Assembly (NCBI RefSeq): GCF_001613365.1
Contig: NZ_BDCF01000001.1
Span: forward strand, 186,001-250,000
From: Nocardia xishanensis NBRC 101358
Lineage (GTDB): Bacteria; Actinomycetota; Actinomycetes; Mycobacteriales; Mycobacteriaceae
DNA: 64,000 bases
Reading direction: 5' to 3'
Below, in pieces: positions 55,506-64,000 of the stretch. Every line of letters starts with the position of its first letter. Within the stretch, counting starts at the first letter, position 1. The notes under the pieces are model-generated. The model ran no database searches and was not told the DNA's origin. It was given only the letters and a program-made list of their open reading frames with translations. The position numbers and the translations under genes are program-made.

Positions 55506-56942
55506 ATGATGAAGGGCGCCAACGTTGCGGTGCCGATGTCCGCGGTTCGCATCGAGCTGGGGTGGCAATCGGGGCCAGGAATTCCGGACGCGGATGCCTC
55601 GGCTCTGCTGCTGGCCGGTGGAAAGGTCCGCTCCGACAACGACTTCGTTTTCTACAACCAGCCGCAGCACCCGTCGGGCGCCGTCCGGCACGAGGGCAAG
55701 CAGCAGGGTCCGACCGTGCTCGACGTGCTGTCGGTGCAGCTGGCCCAGGTCGAACCGCAGATCGAGACCATCGTCGTCGCGGCATCCGCCGACGGCGGCA
55801 CCTTCGGCCAGTTCCGCGGCCTGTACGTGCGGGTGCTCGACGCCTCGAACGGCGCCGAGGTGGCCCGCTTCGACAGCACCGACGCCACCACCGAGACCGC
55901 GTTCGTGCTCGGCGAGCTGTACCGCCGCCAGGGCGCATGGAAGTTCCGGGCGGTGGGTCAGGGCTACGACTCCGGATTGGCCGGGCTGGCGACGGATTTC
56001 GGCATCAGCGTCGACGACGCTCCGGCCCCCGCGGCACCGCAGACGCCGCCGCCCGCGCCGACCCAGCAGTTCACCCCGCCGCCGACCCAACAGTACGCGC
56101 CGCCGCCCCCGCAGCAGCAGCCGTACGCGCCACCCCAGGACCAGTACGCTCCCCCGCCGCCGCAGCAGCAATACGCTCCGCCGCCAACGCAATTCGCGCA
56201 GCAGCAGTACGCGCCACCGCCGCCCCAGCAGCAGTACGCACCGCCGCCCGCCCAACAGCAATACGCTCCCCCGCCGCCTCCGCAGGGCGGTGGCGCACCG
56301 GTGAACATGAGCAAGATCTCGCTCACCAAGGAAGCGCCCTCGGTGTCGCTCACCAAGCAGGGCGCGACCCGCGGCACCATGCGGATAAATTTGAACTGGA
56401 CCAGCCAATCCCAGCGCGGCGGTGGCCTGTTCGGCAGGCGGCGCGGCGCAGGCGGCTTGGATCTGGATCTCAGCTGCTTCTTCGAGCTGGCCGACGGCCG
56501 GATCGGCTCGGTGCGCGCGCTGGACCGCTCGTTCGGCGCGCTCGATCGTCCGCCGTTCATCCGGCTGGACCAAGACGACCGCACCGGCAGCAGCGCCACC
56601 GGTGAGAACCTGGACATCAACCTGGATTTCACCGCCCAGTTCCGCCGCATCCTGGTCTTCACCTCGATCTACGAGGGCGCCAACGATTTCCGCGGCGTGC
56701 ACGCCACCGCGACGCTCTATCCGCTGAACTGCCCGCCGATCGAGATGATGCTCGACGGCTGCATGGACGACTCGCGCGACGCCGTGCTCGCGCACATCGA
56801 GAACATCAACGGCGAGTTGGTGGTCCGCCGCGAGGGCACCTTCATCCGGCCGCCCGCGGGTAGGCCGGGCGCCGGCGTCATGGAGATCGCGCGGATGTAC
56901 AACTGGGACTTCGGCTTCAAGGCGGGCCGCGGCAAGGGCTGA
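55506..56942 (+). CDS. Tandem TerD-domain protein with YAPP repeat linker
   Basis: This 478-residue protein has two calcium-binding TerD-type domains. The first (about 1-170) has VRIELGWQ and SDNDFVFYNQPQHPSGAV; the second (about 275-475) has MRINLNWT, LDLDLSCFFELADG and NLDFTAQFRRILVFTSIYEG. They are joined by a Pro/Gln linker with seven YAPP units. TerD proteins are linked to tellurite resistance, stress and phage defence, usually at membranes. ATG 55506 is chosen; ATG 55509 and upstream GTG/TTG are alternatives. Confidence 0.88.
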   Translation: MMKGANVAVPMSAVRIELGWQSGPGIPDADASALLLAGGKVRSDNDFVFYNQPQHPSGAVRHEGKQQGPTVLDVLSVQLAQVEPQIETIVVAASADGGTFGQFRGLYVRVLDASNGAEVARFDSTDATTETAFVLGELYRRQGAWKFRAVGQGYDSGLAGLATDFGISVDDAPAPAAPQTPPPAPTQQFTPPPTQQYAPPPPQQQPYAPPQDQYAPPPPQQQYAPPPTQFAQQQYAPPPPQQQYAPPPAQQQYAPPPPPQGGGAPVNMSKISLTKEAPSVSLTKQGATRGTMRINLNWTSQSQRGGGLFGRRRGAGGLDLDLSCFFELADGRIGSVRALDRSFGALDRPPFIRLDQDDRTGSSATGENLDINLDFTAQFRRILVFTSIYEGANDFRGVHATATLYPLNCPPIEMMLDGCMDDSRDAVLAHIENINGELVVRREGTFIRPPAGRPGAGVMEIARMYNWDFGFKAGRGKG

Positions 56943-56955
56943 CCCGCCCGCGGCG

Positions 56956-57624
56956 TCAGTCCGCGGCGAGCCGCTCCAGCAGGAGCGCCGCGTCGGAGCG
57001 CGCCTCCTCCAGGTCACCGGCCCAGCCGAGCATGCGCAGCGCGGCGTCGGGAATGGTCTGCTCGGCGTACGTGGGCGCGCGCCCCTCGTCGGACCGGATG
57101 CTGATCACCGTCTCGACGAGACGGAACGGCAGCACCTCCGCGCCGGGAATACCGGCCGCGCCCACGCCTTCGATGACGGCCTCGGCCAATGTCTCGTAGT
57201 GCCCGCGCAATTCGTCGCGGCGCAGACGGAACGCCGCGAAGCGCTCGGTGCGCAGCTCGGGAAGCAGGTACAGCGCACCGAGATTCCAGCGCGCGGCGCA
57301 GAGTTGTCGCACGTCGAACCAGGCCAGCGCGTACAGCCGGGTTGGCGCGGGGTCCGTGTCGGCGCGCAGGCGCTCGGCGAGTTCGACTGGGGCGGCGATG
57401 GTTTCGGCGAGCAGCGCGTCGAGGATGTCGTCCTTGGCGGCGAAATGATGGTACAGGGAGGCCTGGCGGATGCCGACGGCGTCGGCCACCGCCCTGGTCG
57501 AGGTGTTGGCGTAGCCGTTGGTGGTGAACAGTTCGCCCGCCGCGTCCAGGATTTCCGCGCGCGGCGTGTGACCGCGGCGAGGTCGCTGTTCCGAACGGGG
57601 ACGGCCGGGACCGAGGTTTGCCAC
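56956..57624 (-). CDS. TetR-family regulator of the guanidine/urea-type operon
   Basis: This 222-residue TetR protein has the helix-turn-helix NTSTRAVADAVGIRQASLYHHF and a C-terminal ligand domain. GTG 57624 (VANLGPGRPRSE) is used because residues upstream have no family similarity; its ribosome binding site is weak. It is divergent from the permease operon, with an inverted repeat between them, so it probably controls nitrogen-compound uptake and carboxylation. Confidence 0.85.
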   Translation of the reverse strand: MANLGPGRPRSEQRPRRGHTPRAEILDAAGELFTTNGYANTSTRAVADAVGIRQASLYHHFAAKDDILDALLAETIAAPVELAERLRADTDPAPTRLYALAWFDVRQLCAARWNLGALYLLPELRTERFAAFRLRRDELRGHYETLAEAVIEGVGAAGIPGAEVLPFRLVETVISIRSDEGRAPTYAEQTIPDAALRMLGWAGDLEEARSDAALLLERLAAD

Positions 57625-57692
57625 CTGCCCATTCTGGCATCGTGAGCGAGGGCGGCGGTCGGCGCCATCGGCGGCCGCCATCCGGCGGAGAG

Positions 57693-57714
57693 GTTTCTGT
57701 CACTCGATAGAAAC
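57693..57714. promoter_or_regulatory. Candidate TetR operator of the permease operon
   Basis: Arms GTTTCTGTC and GATAGAAAC are complementary at eight of nine positions around the spacer ACTC. It lies between the TetR gene and the permease gene. The core TCACTCGAT is the same as in the AvrD-locus operator, probably by coincidence of related TetR proteins. Confidence 0.6.
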
Positions 57715-57835
57715 TCAGGCAACGCAGAAGTTACCGGCGTTGCCGCAAGCGATACACGGCGGACACCGAAACCGCGATCGCGGACGCAAAACTGTCATGC
57801 GATAGGTATTGGCCGCACGCCGAAGGACACCGCCC

Positions 57836-59377
57836 ATGGCCACAACAGTCGCCCCGCCTCCGCCCTCCGACGCCAACGTCGACAGCGCCGACCTCGCCAG
57901 TTTCGGCTATCGGCCCGTACTCCACCGCAAGCTGGGCCGCTACGCCTCGTTCGCGGCGGGCTTCTCGTTCGTCTCGATTCTCACCACGATCTTCCAGTTC
58001 TTCGGCTTCGGTTACTCGTTCGGCGGCGCCGCCTTCTTCTGGACCTGGCCGATCGTCTTCGCCGGGCAGTTCCTCGTCGCGCTGAACTTCGCCGAACTGG
58101 CCGCCCGCTACCCACTTTCCGGCTGCATCTACCAGTGGTCGCGGCGGCTCGGCGGCGAGCTCGTCGGCTGGTTCGCCGGCTGGATGATGGTCGTCGCGCA
58201 GATCGTCACCGCGGCCGCGGCCGCCATCGCGCTCCAAGTGGTGCTGCCGACGATCTGGAGCGGATTCCAGATCGTCGGCGAGGACACCGCGCTCACCTCC
58301 CCGTCCGGCGCGACCAACGCGGTGCTGCTCGGCAGTATCCTGCTGATAGTCACCACCACGATCAACGTCATCGGCATCGACCTGATGGCGAAGATCAACT
58401 CCATCGGCGTCACCATCGAGATCGTCGGCGTCGCGGCGATCATCGGCCTCTTCTTCGTGAACAGCGAACGCGGGCCGGGCGTCGTGCTGCACACCGATCA
58501 GGCCGCACCGGGGCCGTACTGGGCCGCGTTCCTGGTCTCCGGCCTGATGGCCGCCTACGTGATGGTCGGATTCGATTCCGCCGGTGAGCTTTCCGAGGAG
58601 ACCAAGAACCCGCGCCGGGTCGCGCCGCGCACCATTCTCACCGCGCTGTCGGTCTCCGCGCTCGGCGGCGGACTGATGCTGCTCGGCGCGCTGATGGCGG
58701 CACCGAGCCTGGACGACGGCGCGCTGGCCACCGAGGGAATCGCCTACGTCCTGACCTCGAAGCTGGACAGCCCGGCGGGCAAGGTGTTGCTCGGCTGCGT
58801 CGCCGTCGCGATCATGGTGTGCACCTTGGCGATTCAGACCGCGGGCTCGCGGCTCATGTTCTCGATGGCCCGCGACGGCAAGCTGCCCTTCGCCAGGCAG
58901 CTCGCCGCGGTGCATCCCCGGTACGGCACACCGGTGCTGCCCGCGGTGGTGATCGGCCTGCTCGGGATCGCCCTGCTGGCACTGAATCTCGGCAACGCCG
59001 CGATCTTCGCGACGCTCGCCAGCGTCTGCATCGTCTCGCTGTACCTGGCCTACCTGCTGGTCACCGTGCCGCTGTTGATCCGGCGGCTGCGGGGCTGGGG
59101 CCGCACGGCGGAGGCCGCCGACGAGTCGCTGTTCAGGCTGGGCCGCTTCGGCATTCCGGTCAACGCGCTGGCGGTGGTGTGGGGCGTCGTCATGGTGATC
59201 AACCTGGCCTGGCCGCGCCCCGAGGTGTACACGCCGAACGGCGGCGGCTGGTGGATGCTCTGGGCCGCACCGCTCTTCGTGCTCGCCGTGGCCGCGGTCG
59301 GCGCGCTCGTGCACCGGTTCGTCGTGGCCGCACCGCGCACCGCCGCGAGCGGCGAACCCGCCGGGCAACCGGCCTGA
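57836..59377 (+). CDS. APC-family permease (guanidine/urea/amino acid type)
   Basis: This 513-residue transporter has 12 predicted helices and the APC signatures FGYSFGGAAFFWTWPIVF, ARYPLSGCIYQWSRRLGGEL and GFDSAGELSEETKNPRR. It is the first gene of an operon with two DUF1989 proteins and a carboxyltransferase, so it likely imports the nitrogenous substrate of that pathway. ATG 57836 has AAGGA about ten bases upstream. Confidence 0.88.
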   Translation: MATTVAPPPPSDANVDSADLASFGYRPVLHRKLGRYASFAAGFSFVSILTTIFQFFGFGYSFGGAAFFWTWPIVFAGQFLVALNFAELAARYPLSGCIYQWSRRLGGELVGWFAGWMMVVAQIVTAAAAAIALQVVLPTIWSGFQIVGEDTALTSPSGATNAVLLGSILLIVTTTINVIGIDLMAKINSIGVTIEIVGVAAIIGLFFVNSERGPGVVLHTDQAAPGPYWAAFLVSGLMAAYVMVGFDSAGELSEETKNPRRVAPRTILTALSVSALGGGLMLLGALMAAPSLDDGALATEGIAYVLTSKLDSPAGKVLLGCVAVAIMVCTLAIQTAGSRLMFSMARDGKLPFARQLAAVHPRYGTPVLPAVVIGLLGIALLALNLGNAAIFATLASVCIVSLYLAYLLVTVPLLIRRLRGWGRTAEAADESLFRLGRFGIPVNALAVVWGVVMVINLAWPRPEVYTPNGGGWWMLWAAPLFVLAVAAVGALVHRFVVAAPRTAASGEPAGQPA

Positions 59378-59448
59378 CCGCGTTCGTTCCGTGCGCGGCG
59401 TTCGGGCCGCCGACCGCCGCGCACGAGTACTTCTCGAAAGGATTCTCG

Positions 59449-60213
59449 ATGACCGAGCCAAGGAACCCGGGCACCGCCTCCACCGGGGGCGCCCGCTCAC
59501 ACGCTCGCGCGCAGGCGGCGGCCGCGACCATCGCCGGGCCGGACCTGTCCTCCGACGTGCCGTCCGCGAAGGTCACTTGGTCGCAGCGCATTCCGGCGGG
59601 CGGCTACGCCAATGTCGTCCTGGGCCGGGGAACCCGCGTCCGGCTGAGCGACCCCGCCGGGTCCGCCTGCGCCCACGTACTGCTGCTGCGCGCCGACGCG
59701 CCGTGGGAGCGGCTGAACGTCGCCGACACCGTGAAAGTGCCATGGCAGGCATACCTTTCGACAGGTCATCCGCTGCTCACCGATCAGGGCCGGGTGCTGG
59801 CCACCGTGCTGGCCGACAACTCCGGCCAGCACGACACCTTGTGCGGTCCCACGTCCGAGGCTCGCGAGCTGCTGCGCCTCGCGGGCGCCAAACAGGGCCT
59901 CTCGCCGCGCGATATCGCCCCGAGCGTCTCGTTCTTTCGCGGTGTCCGTGTATCACCCGACGGCGCGCTGAACGCCACCGGCAGCGCGCCCGCGGGCTCC
60001 TCGGTCGACCTGCTCGTCCACCTCCCCGCGACGCTGCTGGTGGCCAACGCCGCGCACCCGCTCGACGAGCGCGCCACCACCGAACTCGACATCGTCGCCT
60101 GGTCCGCGCCCGAGGACCTGACCGCGGACCACAACGGCGACCCGGAATACCAACGGGCCGTGCACAACACCGAAGCGGCCTGGACGGCCATGACCCTGGA
60201 GATGACGGCATGA
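59449..60213 (+). CDS. DUF1989 protein (urea carboxylase-associated, CgdA/B type)
   Basis: This 254-residue DUF1989 protein has the core [35 protein letters not shown] and [15 protein letters not shown]. Pairs of such proteins form carboxyguanidine deiminase in bacteria that use guanidine as nitrogen source; older annotation calls them urea carboxylase-associated proteins. AAAGGA precedes ATG 59449. Its stop overlaps the next DUF1989 gene by ATGA. Which subunit it is cannot be told from sequence alone. Confidence 0.9.
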   Translation: MTEPRNPGTASTGGARSHARAQAAAATIAGPDLSSDVPSAKVTWSQRIPAGGYANVVLGRGTRVRLSDPAGSACAHVLLLRADAPWERLNVADTVKVPWQAYLSTGHPLLTDQGRVLATVLADNSGQHDTLCGPTSEARELLRLAGAKQGLSPRDIAPSVSFFRGVRVSPDGALNATGSAPAGSSVDLLVHLPATLLVANAAHPLDERATTELDIVAWSAPEDLTADHNGDPEYQRAVHNTEAAWTAMTLEMTA

Positions 60214-60830
60214 CCCCGACCCTGTCCCGCAGCGTCGTGCTCGACGAGACCGTCCCCGCCCGCGCGCCGTGGTCGGCGATCGTTCGCGCGGGCGAGCAAC
60301 TGGAGATCATCGACCTGCACGGCAACCAGGCCGTGGACTGCCTGCTCTACTCCGCCGCCGACACCGCCGACCGCTACAGCGCCCAGGCCACCGTCACCGC
60401 CCAGCGCAATATCTTCCTGACCACGGGCAGCGTGCTGCTGACCGAGGCGGGCACCGCGCTGATGACGGTGCTCGCCGACGAAGTCGGCAACCACGACACC
60501 ATCGCGGGCGCCTGCTCGCAAGAGTCCAACACCCTTCGCTACGGTCACCACACCCGCCACCAGCACGCCTGCGTGGAGAACTTTCTCGCCGAGGCGATGA
60601 AATGGGACCTCGGCAAACGGGATCTGGTGTCGAACATCAACTGGTTCATGAACGTTCCGGTGGAGCCCGACGGCACCCTCGGCATCGTGGACGGGTTGTC
60701 CGCGCCGGGCAAGAAGGTGACGCTGCGCGCCGAGATCGACACGTTGGTGCTTGTGTCCAACTGCCCGCAGATCAACAACCCGTGCAACGGTTTCGACCCC
60801 ACTCCCGTGCGCATGGTGGTGACGCGATGA
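60210..60830 (+). CDS. DUF1989 protein, second subunit
   Basis: This 206-residue DUF1989 partner has [40 protein letters not shown] and [18 protein letters not shown] with [14 protein letters not shown]. Asn/Asp/Cys/His residues in these stretches probably bind a metal. It overlaps both neighbours by ATGA, so all three genes are translated as a unit. With the other DUF1989 protein it would deiminate carboxyguanidine to allophanate. Confidence 0.9.
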   Translation: MTPTLSRSVVLDETVPARAPWSAIVRAGEQLEIIDLHGNQAVDCLLYSAADTADRYSAQATVTAQRNIFLTTGSVLLTEAGTALMTVLADEVGNHDTIAGACSQESNTLRYGHHTRHQHACVENFLAEAMKWDLGKRDLVSNINWFMNVPVEPDGTLGIVDGLSAPGKKVTLRAEIDTLVLVSNCPQINNPCNGFDPTPVRMVVTR

Positions 60831-62839
60831 CGATCGTCGAGGTCCCCGTCCTGACCTCGCAGCCCGAGGTTGCCGAGGCGCCGGCCTCCGTCGAGGTCGT
60901 GCGGCCCGGAATGCTCGTCACCGTGCAGGATTGGCCGGGTCGCGTCGGCTACTGGCATGTCGGCGTTCCGCCGTCGGGCCCGATGGACGACCTGTCCTTC
61001 CGGCTCGGCAACCGGGTGCTCGGCAATGCCGAGGGCGCGGCGGGGCTGGAATGCGCACTCGGCGGGCCCGCGCTCCGGTTCGCCAGCGCGACGTGGGTGT
61101 GCGTAACGGGCGCACCGGCGGATGTGACGGTGGACGGCGCGCCCGTCGAGCAGTGGCGGACGGTCCTGGTGCCCGCGGGCGGCGTGCTGGAGGTCGGCGC
61201 GATCCGCGGACCCGGCATGCGCACGTACGTGCTGTTCGCGGGTGGCATCGAGGTGCCCGAATACCTCGGCAGCATGGCCACTTTCACACTCGGCCGGTTC
61301 GGCGGCAGCGATGGCGCCGCGCTGCGCGCCGGGGAGATCCTGCCGTTGGGCGCGCCGCGCGAGCCCCTGGCGACCGCCGTGCCCGCCGACGACCGCCCGG
61401 TGCTGGCCGAGCGCTGGGAACTGGCCGTCACCGAGGGACCGCACGGCGCACCGGAGTTCTTCACCCGCGCCGATTTCGACACCATCATCGGCACCGACTA
61501 CGAGGTGCACTTCAACTCCGACCGCACCGGCGTGCGGTTGATCGGCCCCAAGCCCGAGTGGGCTCGCACCGACGGCGGGGAAGCAGGCCTGCACCCGTCC
61601 AACATTCACGACACCCCGTATTCCGTTGGCGCGCTTGATTTCACCGGTGACACCCCGATCCTGCTCGGTCCCGACGGTCCGAGCCTCGGCGGCTTCGTCT
61701 GCCCGGTCACAGTGGTCGCGGCCGACCGGTGGAAGCTGGGGCAGCTCAGCCCCGGCGACGCCGTGCGCTTCGTGCCGGTGCGCCGCGAGCACGCCGCCTC
61801 GTTGCGCGAACTCGGGCCCGGCCGTCGCGCCTCGTGGCCTTCGGTGCTCTCCAGCGGTGGCGACGGCGACGACGGCGTGCTGCGCCGCGCCGAGGCGGAC
61901 GCGGAGACCGGTGTGACGTACCGCAGGGCGGGCGACGACGGCGTGCTCGTCGAATACGGCGCGATGACGTTGGATCTCGGCCTTCGGGCCCGCGTGCACG
62001 CGCTGCATCAGCACCTACTGGCGGCGAATCCGCGCGGGGTGGTCGAGCTGACCCCTGGTGTGCGGTCTTTGCAGATCCGCGTCGATCCGCACGTCCTGCC
62101 GGTGCCCATGCTGCTGGACCTGCTCGCCGAAGCCGAGCGGGAGCTGCCGTCGGGCGCGGATCTGGTGGTGCCGAGCCGCACCGTGCACCTGCCGCTCTCC
62201 TGGGACGATCCCGCGACACGGGAAGCGATCACCCGCTACATGCACGGCGTGCGCGCCGACGCGCCTTGGTGCCCGTGGAACATCGAGTTCATCCGCCGCA
62301 TGAACGGGCTGGACACGGTGCAGGACGTCTACGACACCGTCTTCGGTGCGCAGTACCTGGTGCTCGGCCTCGGCGACGTGTACCTCGGCGCGCCGGTGGC
62401 CACCCCGATCGATCCGCGCCACCGGCTGGTGACCACCAAATACAACCCCGCCCGCACCTGGACGCCGGAGAACGCGGTCGGGATCGGCGGCGCGTACCTG
62501 TGCATCTACGGCATGGAAGGACCGGGCGGCTACCAGTTCGTCGGACGTACCACCCAGGTGTGGAACCACGCCGCCACCGAGACACCGTGGCTGCTGCGGT
62601 ATTTCGACCGCATCAGCTGGTACCCGGTGAGCGCGGAGGAATTGCTCGACATGCGAGCCGATTTCGCCGCGGGCAAGGTGGAGGTGCGCGCCGAGGAAGG
62701 CGAGTTCCGGCTCGCGGACTACCGCGCGTTCCTCGCAGGCAACGCCGCCGACATCGACCGCTTCCGCGCCATTCAGGCGAAAGCCTTCGCCGCCGAGCGT
62801 GACTCGTGGCGGCGCGCCGGCGAACTCGGCGCGGACTGA
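60827..62839 (+). CDS. Guanidine/urea carboxylase carboxyltransferase part only
   Basis: This 670-residue protein matches the middle of urea carboxylase. A KipA-like region starts [24 protein letters not shown] and includes [18 protein letters not shown] and [22 protein letters not shown] KipI-like region follows with VSV-type [14 protein letters not shown] and [17 protein letters not shown]. Complete enzymes of about 1200 residues also have an N-terminal biotin carboxylase and a C-terminal biotin carrier domain. Neither is present: the ATG overlaps the DUF1989 stop and the protein ends [15 protein letters not shown]. Those domains must be supplied by other subunits, or the enzyme has a different role. 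Confidence 0.85.
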   Translation: MTIVEVPVLTSQPEVAEAPASVEVVRPGMLVTVQDWPGRVGYWHVGVPPSGPMDDLSFRLGNRVLGNAEGAAGLECALGGPALRFASATWVCVTGAPADVTVDGAPVEQWRTVLVPAGGVLEVGAIRGPGMRTYVLFAGGIEVPEYLGSMATFTLGRFGGSDGAALRAGEILPLGAPREPLATAVPADDRPVLAERWELAVTEGPHGAPEFFTRADFDTIIGTDYEVHFNSDRTGVRLIGPKPEWARTDGGEAGLHPSNIHDTPYSVGALDFTGDTPILLGPDGPSLGGFVCPVTVVAADRWKLGQLSPGDAVRFVPVRREHAASLRELGPGRRASWPSVLSSGGDGDDGVLRRAEADAETGVTYRRAGDDGVLVEYGAMTLDLGLRARVHALHQHLLAANPRGVVELTPGVRSLQIRVDPHVLPVPMLLDLLAEAERELPSGADLVVPSRTVHLPLSWDDPATREAITRYMHGVRADAPWCPWNIEFIRRMNGLDTVQDVYDTVFGAQYLVLGLGDVYLGAPVATPIDPRHRLVTTKYNPARTWTPENAVGIGGAYLCIYGMEGPGGYQFVGRTTQVWNHAATETPWLLRYFDRISWYPVSAEELLDMRADFAAGKVEVRAEEGEFRLADYRAFLAGNAADIDRFRAIQAKAFAAERDSWRRAGELGAD

Positions 62840-62849
62840 GCGACGCGCC

Positions 62850-63002
62850 TCACCAGCCGAGCAGTTCGGCCAGGTCGATCCACTCGTCGCCCCAGCGCTG
62901 CTCGATCGCGCGGCGCTGCGTCTCGGGCTGTTCGGGTGACCAGCCGCAGCGCCGCCAGAATGCCTCTCGATGCTCCTGCGTCATCCGCAACGGCTCGGTC
63001 AT
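62850..63002 (-). CDS. Small 50-residue protein, unknown
   Basis: This short frame reads MTEPLRMTQEHREAFWRRCG and continues with charged and Trp residues to DEWIDLAELLGW. ATG 63002 has AGGAG at a spacing of eight, a good ribosome binding site. Amphipathic helices are likely. It converges on the carboxyltransferase gene and is divergent from the WYL regulator, so it could be co-regulated with it. No family was recognised. Confidence 0.65.
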   Translation of the reverse strand: MTEPLRMTQEHREAFWRRCGWSPEQPETQRRAIEQRWGDEWIDLAELLGW

Positions 63003-63066
63003 GGCGATCGCTCCTGCTCACCGCGGTCCTGACCATCGATTGTGCGCTCGTTCGCGCGGCGACATG

Positions 63067-63080
63067 CCGGAAATATCCGG
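63067..63080. promoter_or_regulatory. Palindrome in the WYL regulator promoter
   Basis: CCGGA and TCCGG flank AATA. Further arms CTAGG/CCTAG follow within 40 bases. They lie in the short divergent region before the WYL regulator and may be operators. Confidence 0.3.
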
Positions 63081-63127
63081 AAGAGCTAGGACACTTCCAG
63101 CCCTAGGTTTCGGGCAGACTCGTTCAC

Positions 63128-64000
63128 ATGTTGGAGACCTCCGCCCGGCTGCTGCGCCTGCTGTCGCTGCTGCAAACCCCGCGCGACTGGACCGGGGCCG
63201 AGCTGGCAGCGCGCCTCGAGGTCGATGTGCGCACCGTCCGCCGCGACATCGACAAGCTGCGCGCCCTCGGCTATCCGGTGCAGGCCACCGCCGGGGTGGC
63301 GGGGTACCGGCTCGGCGCGGGGGCGAAACTGCCTCCGCTGCTGCTCGACGACGACGAGGCGGTGGCCGTCGCGGTCGGTCTGCGCACCGCCGCGGGCGGC
63401 ACCATCGCCGGTATCGAGGACAGCTCGCTGCGTGCGCTCACCAAGCTCGAGCAGGTGCTCCCCTCGCGGTTGCGGCATCGCGTGCGGCTGCTGCACTCGG
63501 TGACGGTCACCGTGCCCGCCGCGGGCGCGACGGTCGATCCAGACGTGCTCACCGCCGTCGCCGCCGCCATCCGCGATCAGCACCGGCTGCGCTTCGACTA
63601 CCGGAACCACGAGGGCGAGAGCGTTCTACGCACCGCGGAGCCGCATCGGCTTGCGCACACCGGCCGTCGCTGGTACCTCGTCGGCTGGGACGTCGATCGC
63701 GCCGACTGGCGCACCTATCGGGTCGACCGAATGCACCCGCGCATCCCCACCGGCCCGCGATTCGCGCCGCGCGAGGCGCCCGAAATAGATCTGGCCGGCT
63801 ACGTCTCGCGAGGCGTGACGACCGCACCCTATCGCTACGCCGCCCGTATCACTCTGGGCGTGCCCGCTGCGACGGCCGCCGACCGCATCGCGCCGACGGT
63901 GGGCGTCATCGAACCGATCGACGACGAAAGTTGCCTGCTGCGAACGGGTTCCGACTCGCTCGATGAAATCGCCATCTACGTGGCGCTGTTCGACTTCCCC
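63128..64000 (+). CDS. WYL-domain transcriptional regulator, 3' end cut off
   Basis: This regulator starts MLETSARLLRLLSLLQTPRD with an HTH_11-type winged helix (WTGAELAARLEVDVRTVRRD, IDKLRALGYPV). A WYL ligand-binding domain follows with the signature RRWYLVGWDVDRADWRTYRV. At least 291 codons are open to the window end. WYL proteins often sense nucleic acids or small ligands and control stress or defence genes. It faces the small 50-residue gene on the other strand. Confidence 0.92.
   Translation, partial: MLETSARLLRLLSLLQTPRDWTGAELAARLEVDVRTVRRDIDKLRALGYPVQATAGVAGYRLGAGAKLPPLLLDDDEAVAVAVGLRTAAGGTIAGIEDSSLRALTKLEQVLPSRLRHRVRLLHSVTVTVPAAGATVDPDVLTAVAAAIRDQHRLRFDYRNHEGESVLRTAEPHRLAHTGRRWYLVGWDVDRADWRTYRVDRMHPRIPTGPRFAPREAPEIDLAGYVSRGVTTAPYRYAARITLGVPAATAADRIAPTVGVIEPIDDESCLLRTGSDSLDEIAIYVALFDFP

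Noticed and set aside
57715..57835. Guanidine-I riboswitch before the permease operon
   Set aside because: The pathway would fit, but no match to the conserved ACGR-type loops was found. A TetR operator is a better explanation.

Overview
The window looks like chromosomal DNA from a mycolic-acid actinobacterium, most probably a Nocardia or a close relative. It has high GC, frequent GTG starts and many ATGA/GTGA start-stop overlaps. A block from pgi to purH keeps the gene order I recall for Mycobacterium tuberculosis Rv0946c-Rv0957. It also carries a conservon, a CobW-like Mrf protein and a DUF6350/PerM protein. The genus is inferred. No tRNA, rRNA, CRISPR array, insertion sequence or prophage was seen.

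Layout. 0-5.2 kb: a conservon-type signalling operon (sensor ATPase, roadblock, DUF742, small GTPase) with a degenerate MHYT membrane protein, then a DUF1906 protein. 5.5-8.5 kb: two divergent operons of zinc-independent ribosomal proteins (bL28, bL33, uS14, bS18 to the right; Mrf, bL31, bL32 to the left) around two Fur-type (Zur) boxes. 8.6-15.3 kb: an unusual accessory locus with a KAS III, an AvrD-like protein, a TetR repressor, two related P-loop kinase-like proteins, a 14-helix MFS exporter and a HAD phosphatase. 15.4-17.6 kb: a LysM/bulb-lectin protein, a lipoprotein and a nucleoside-sugar-epimerase-like protein. 17.8-35.9 kb: the conserved block purH-purN-perM-DUF5336-sucD-sucC / M23 peptidase / uvrD1 / chorismate mutase / pgi, with a few insertions. 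35.9-49.2 kb: metabolic and regulatory genes (K+ channel, kinase, AidB-like dehydrogenase with TetR, crotonase with acyltransferase, TetR with DUF4386 protein, PdxR-like regulator with flavin split-barrel protein, disulfide oxidoreductase, esterase). 49.2-52.7 kb: Fpg/Nei glycosylase, cobF, thyA-folA, cupin. 52.9-57 kb: a DyP peroxidase-encapsulin nanocompartment operon and a double TerD protein. 57-62.8 kb: a TetR-controlled guanidine/urea-carboxylation type operon (APC permease, two DUF1989 proteins, a carboxyltransferase lacking biotin carboxylase and BCCP). The right edge cuts a WYL regulator.

The most interesting part is 8.6-15.3 kb. The combination beta-ketoacyl synthase + AvrD-like enzyme + phosphatase + exporter + TetR repressor parallels the logic of gamma-butyrolactone (AfsA) and syringolide (AvrD) signal biosynthesis. 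A 13-bp element, part of a near-palindrome, is repeated exactly in front of the KAS III gene and in the TetR promoter. I propose a compact acyl-sugar or acyl-lactone signalling system; the product and its role are inference. Other points of note are the Zur-type ribosome-remodelling region, the carboxyltransferase-only 'urea carboxylase', a tryptophan-repeat M23 protein with a coupled upstream mini-ORF, and several near-perfect TetR operators.
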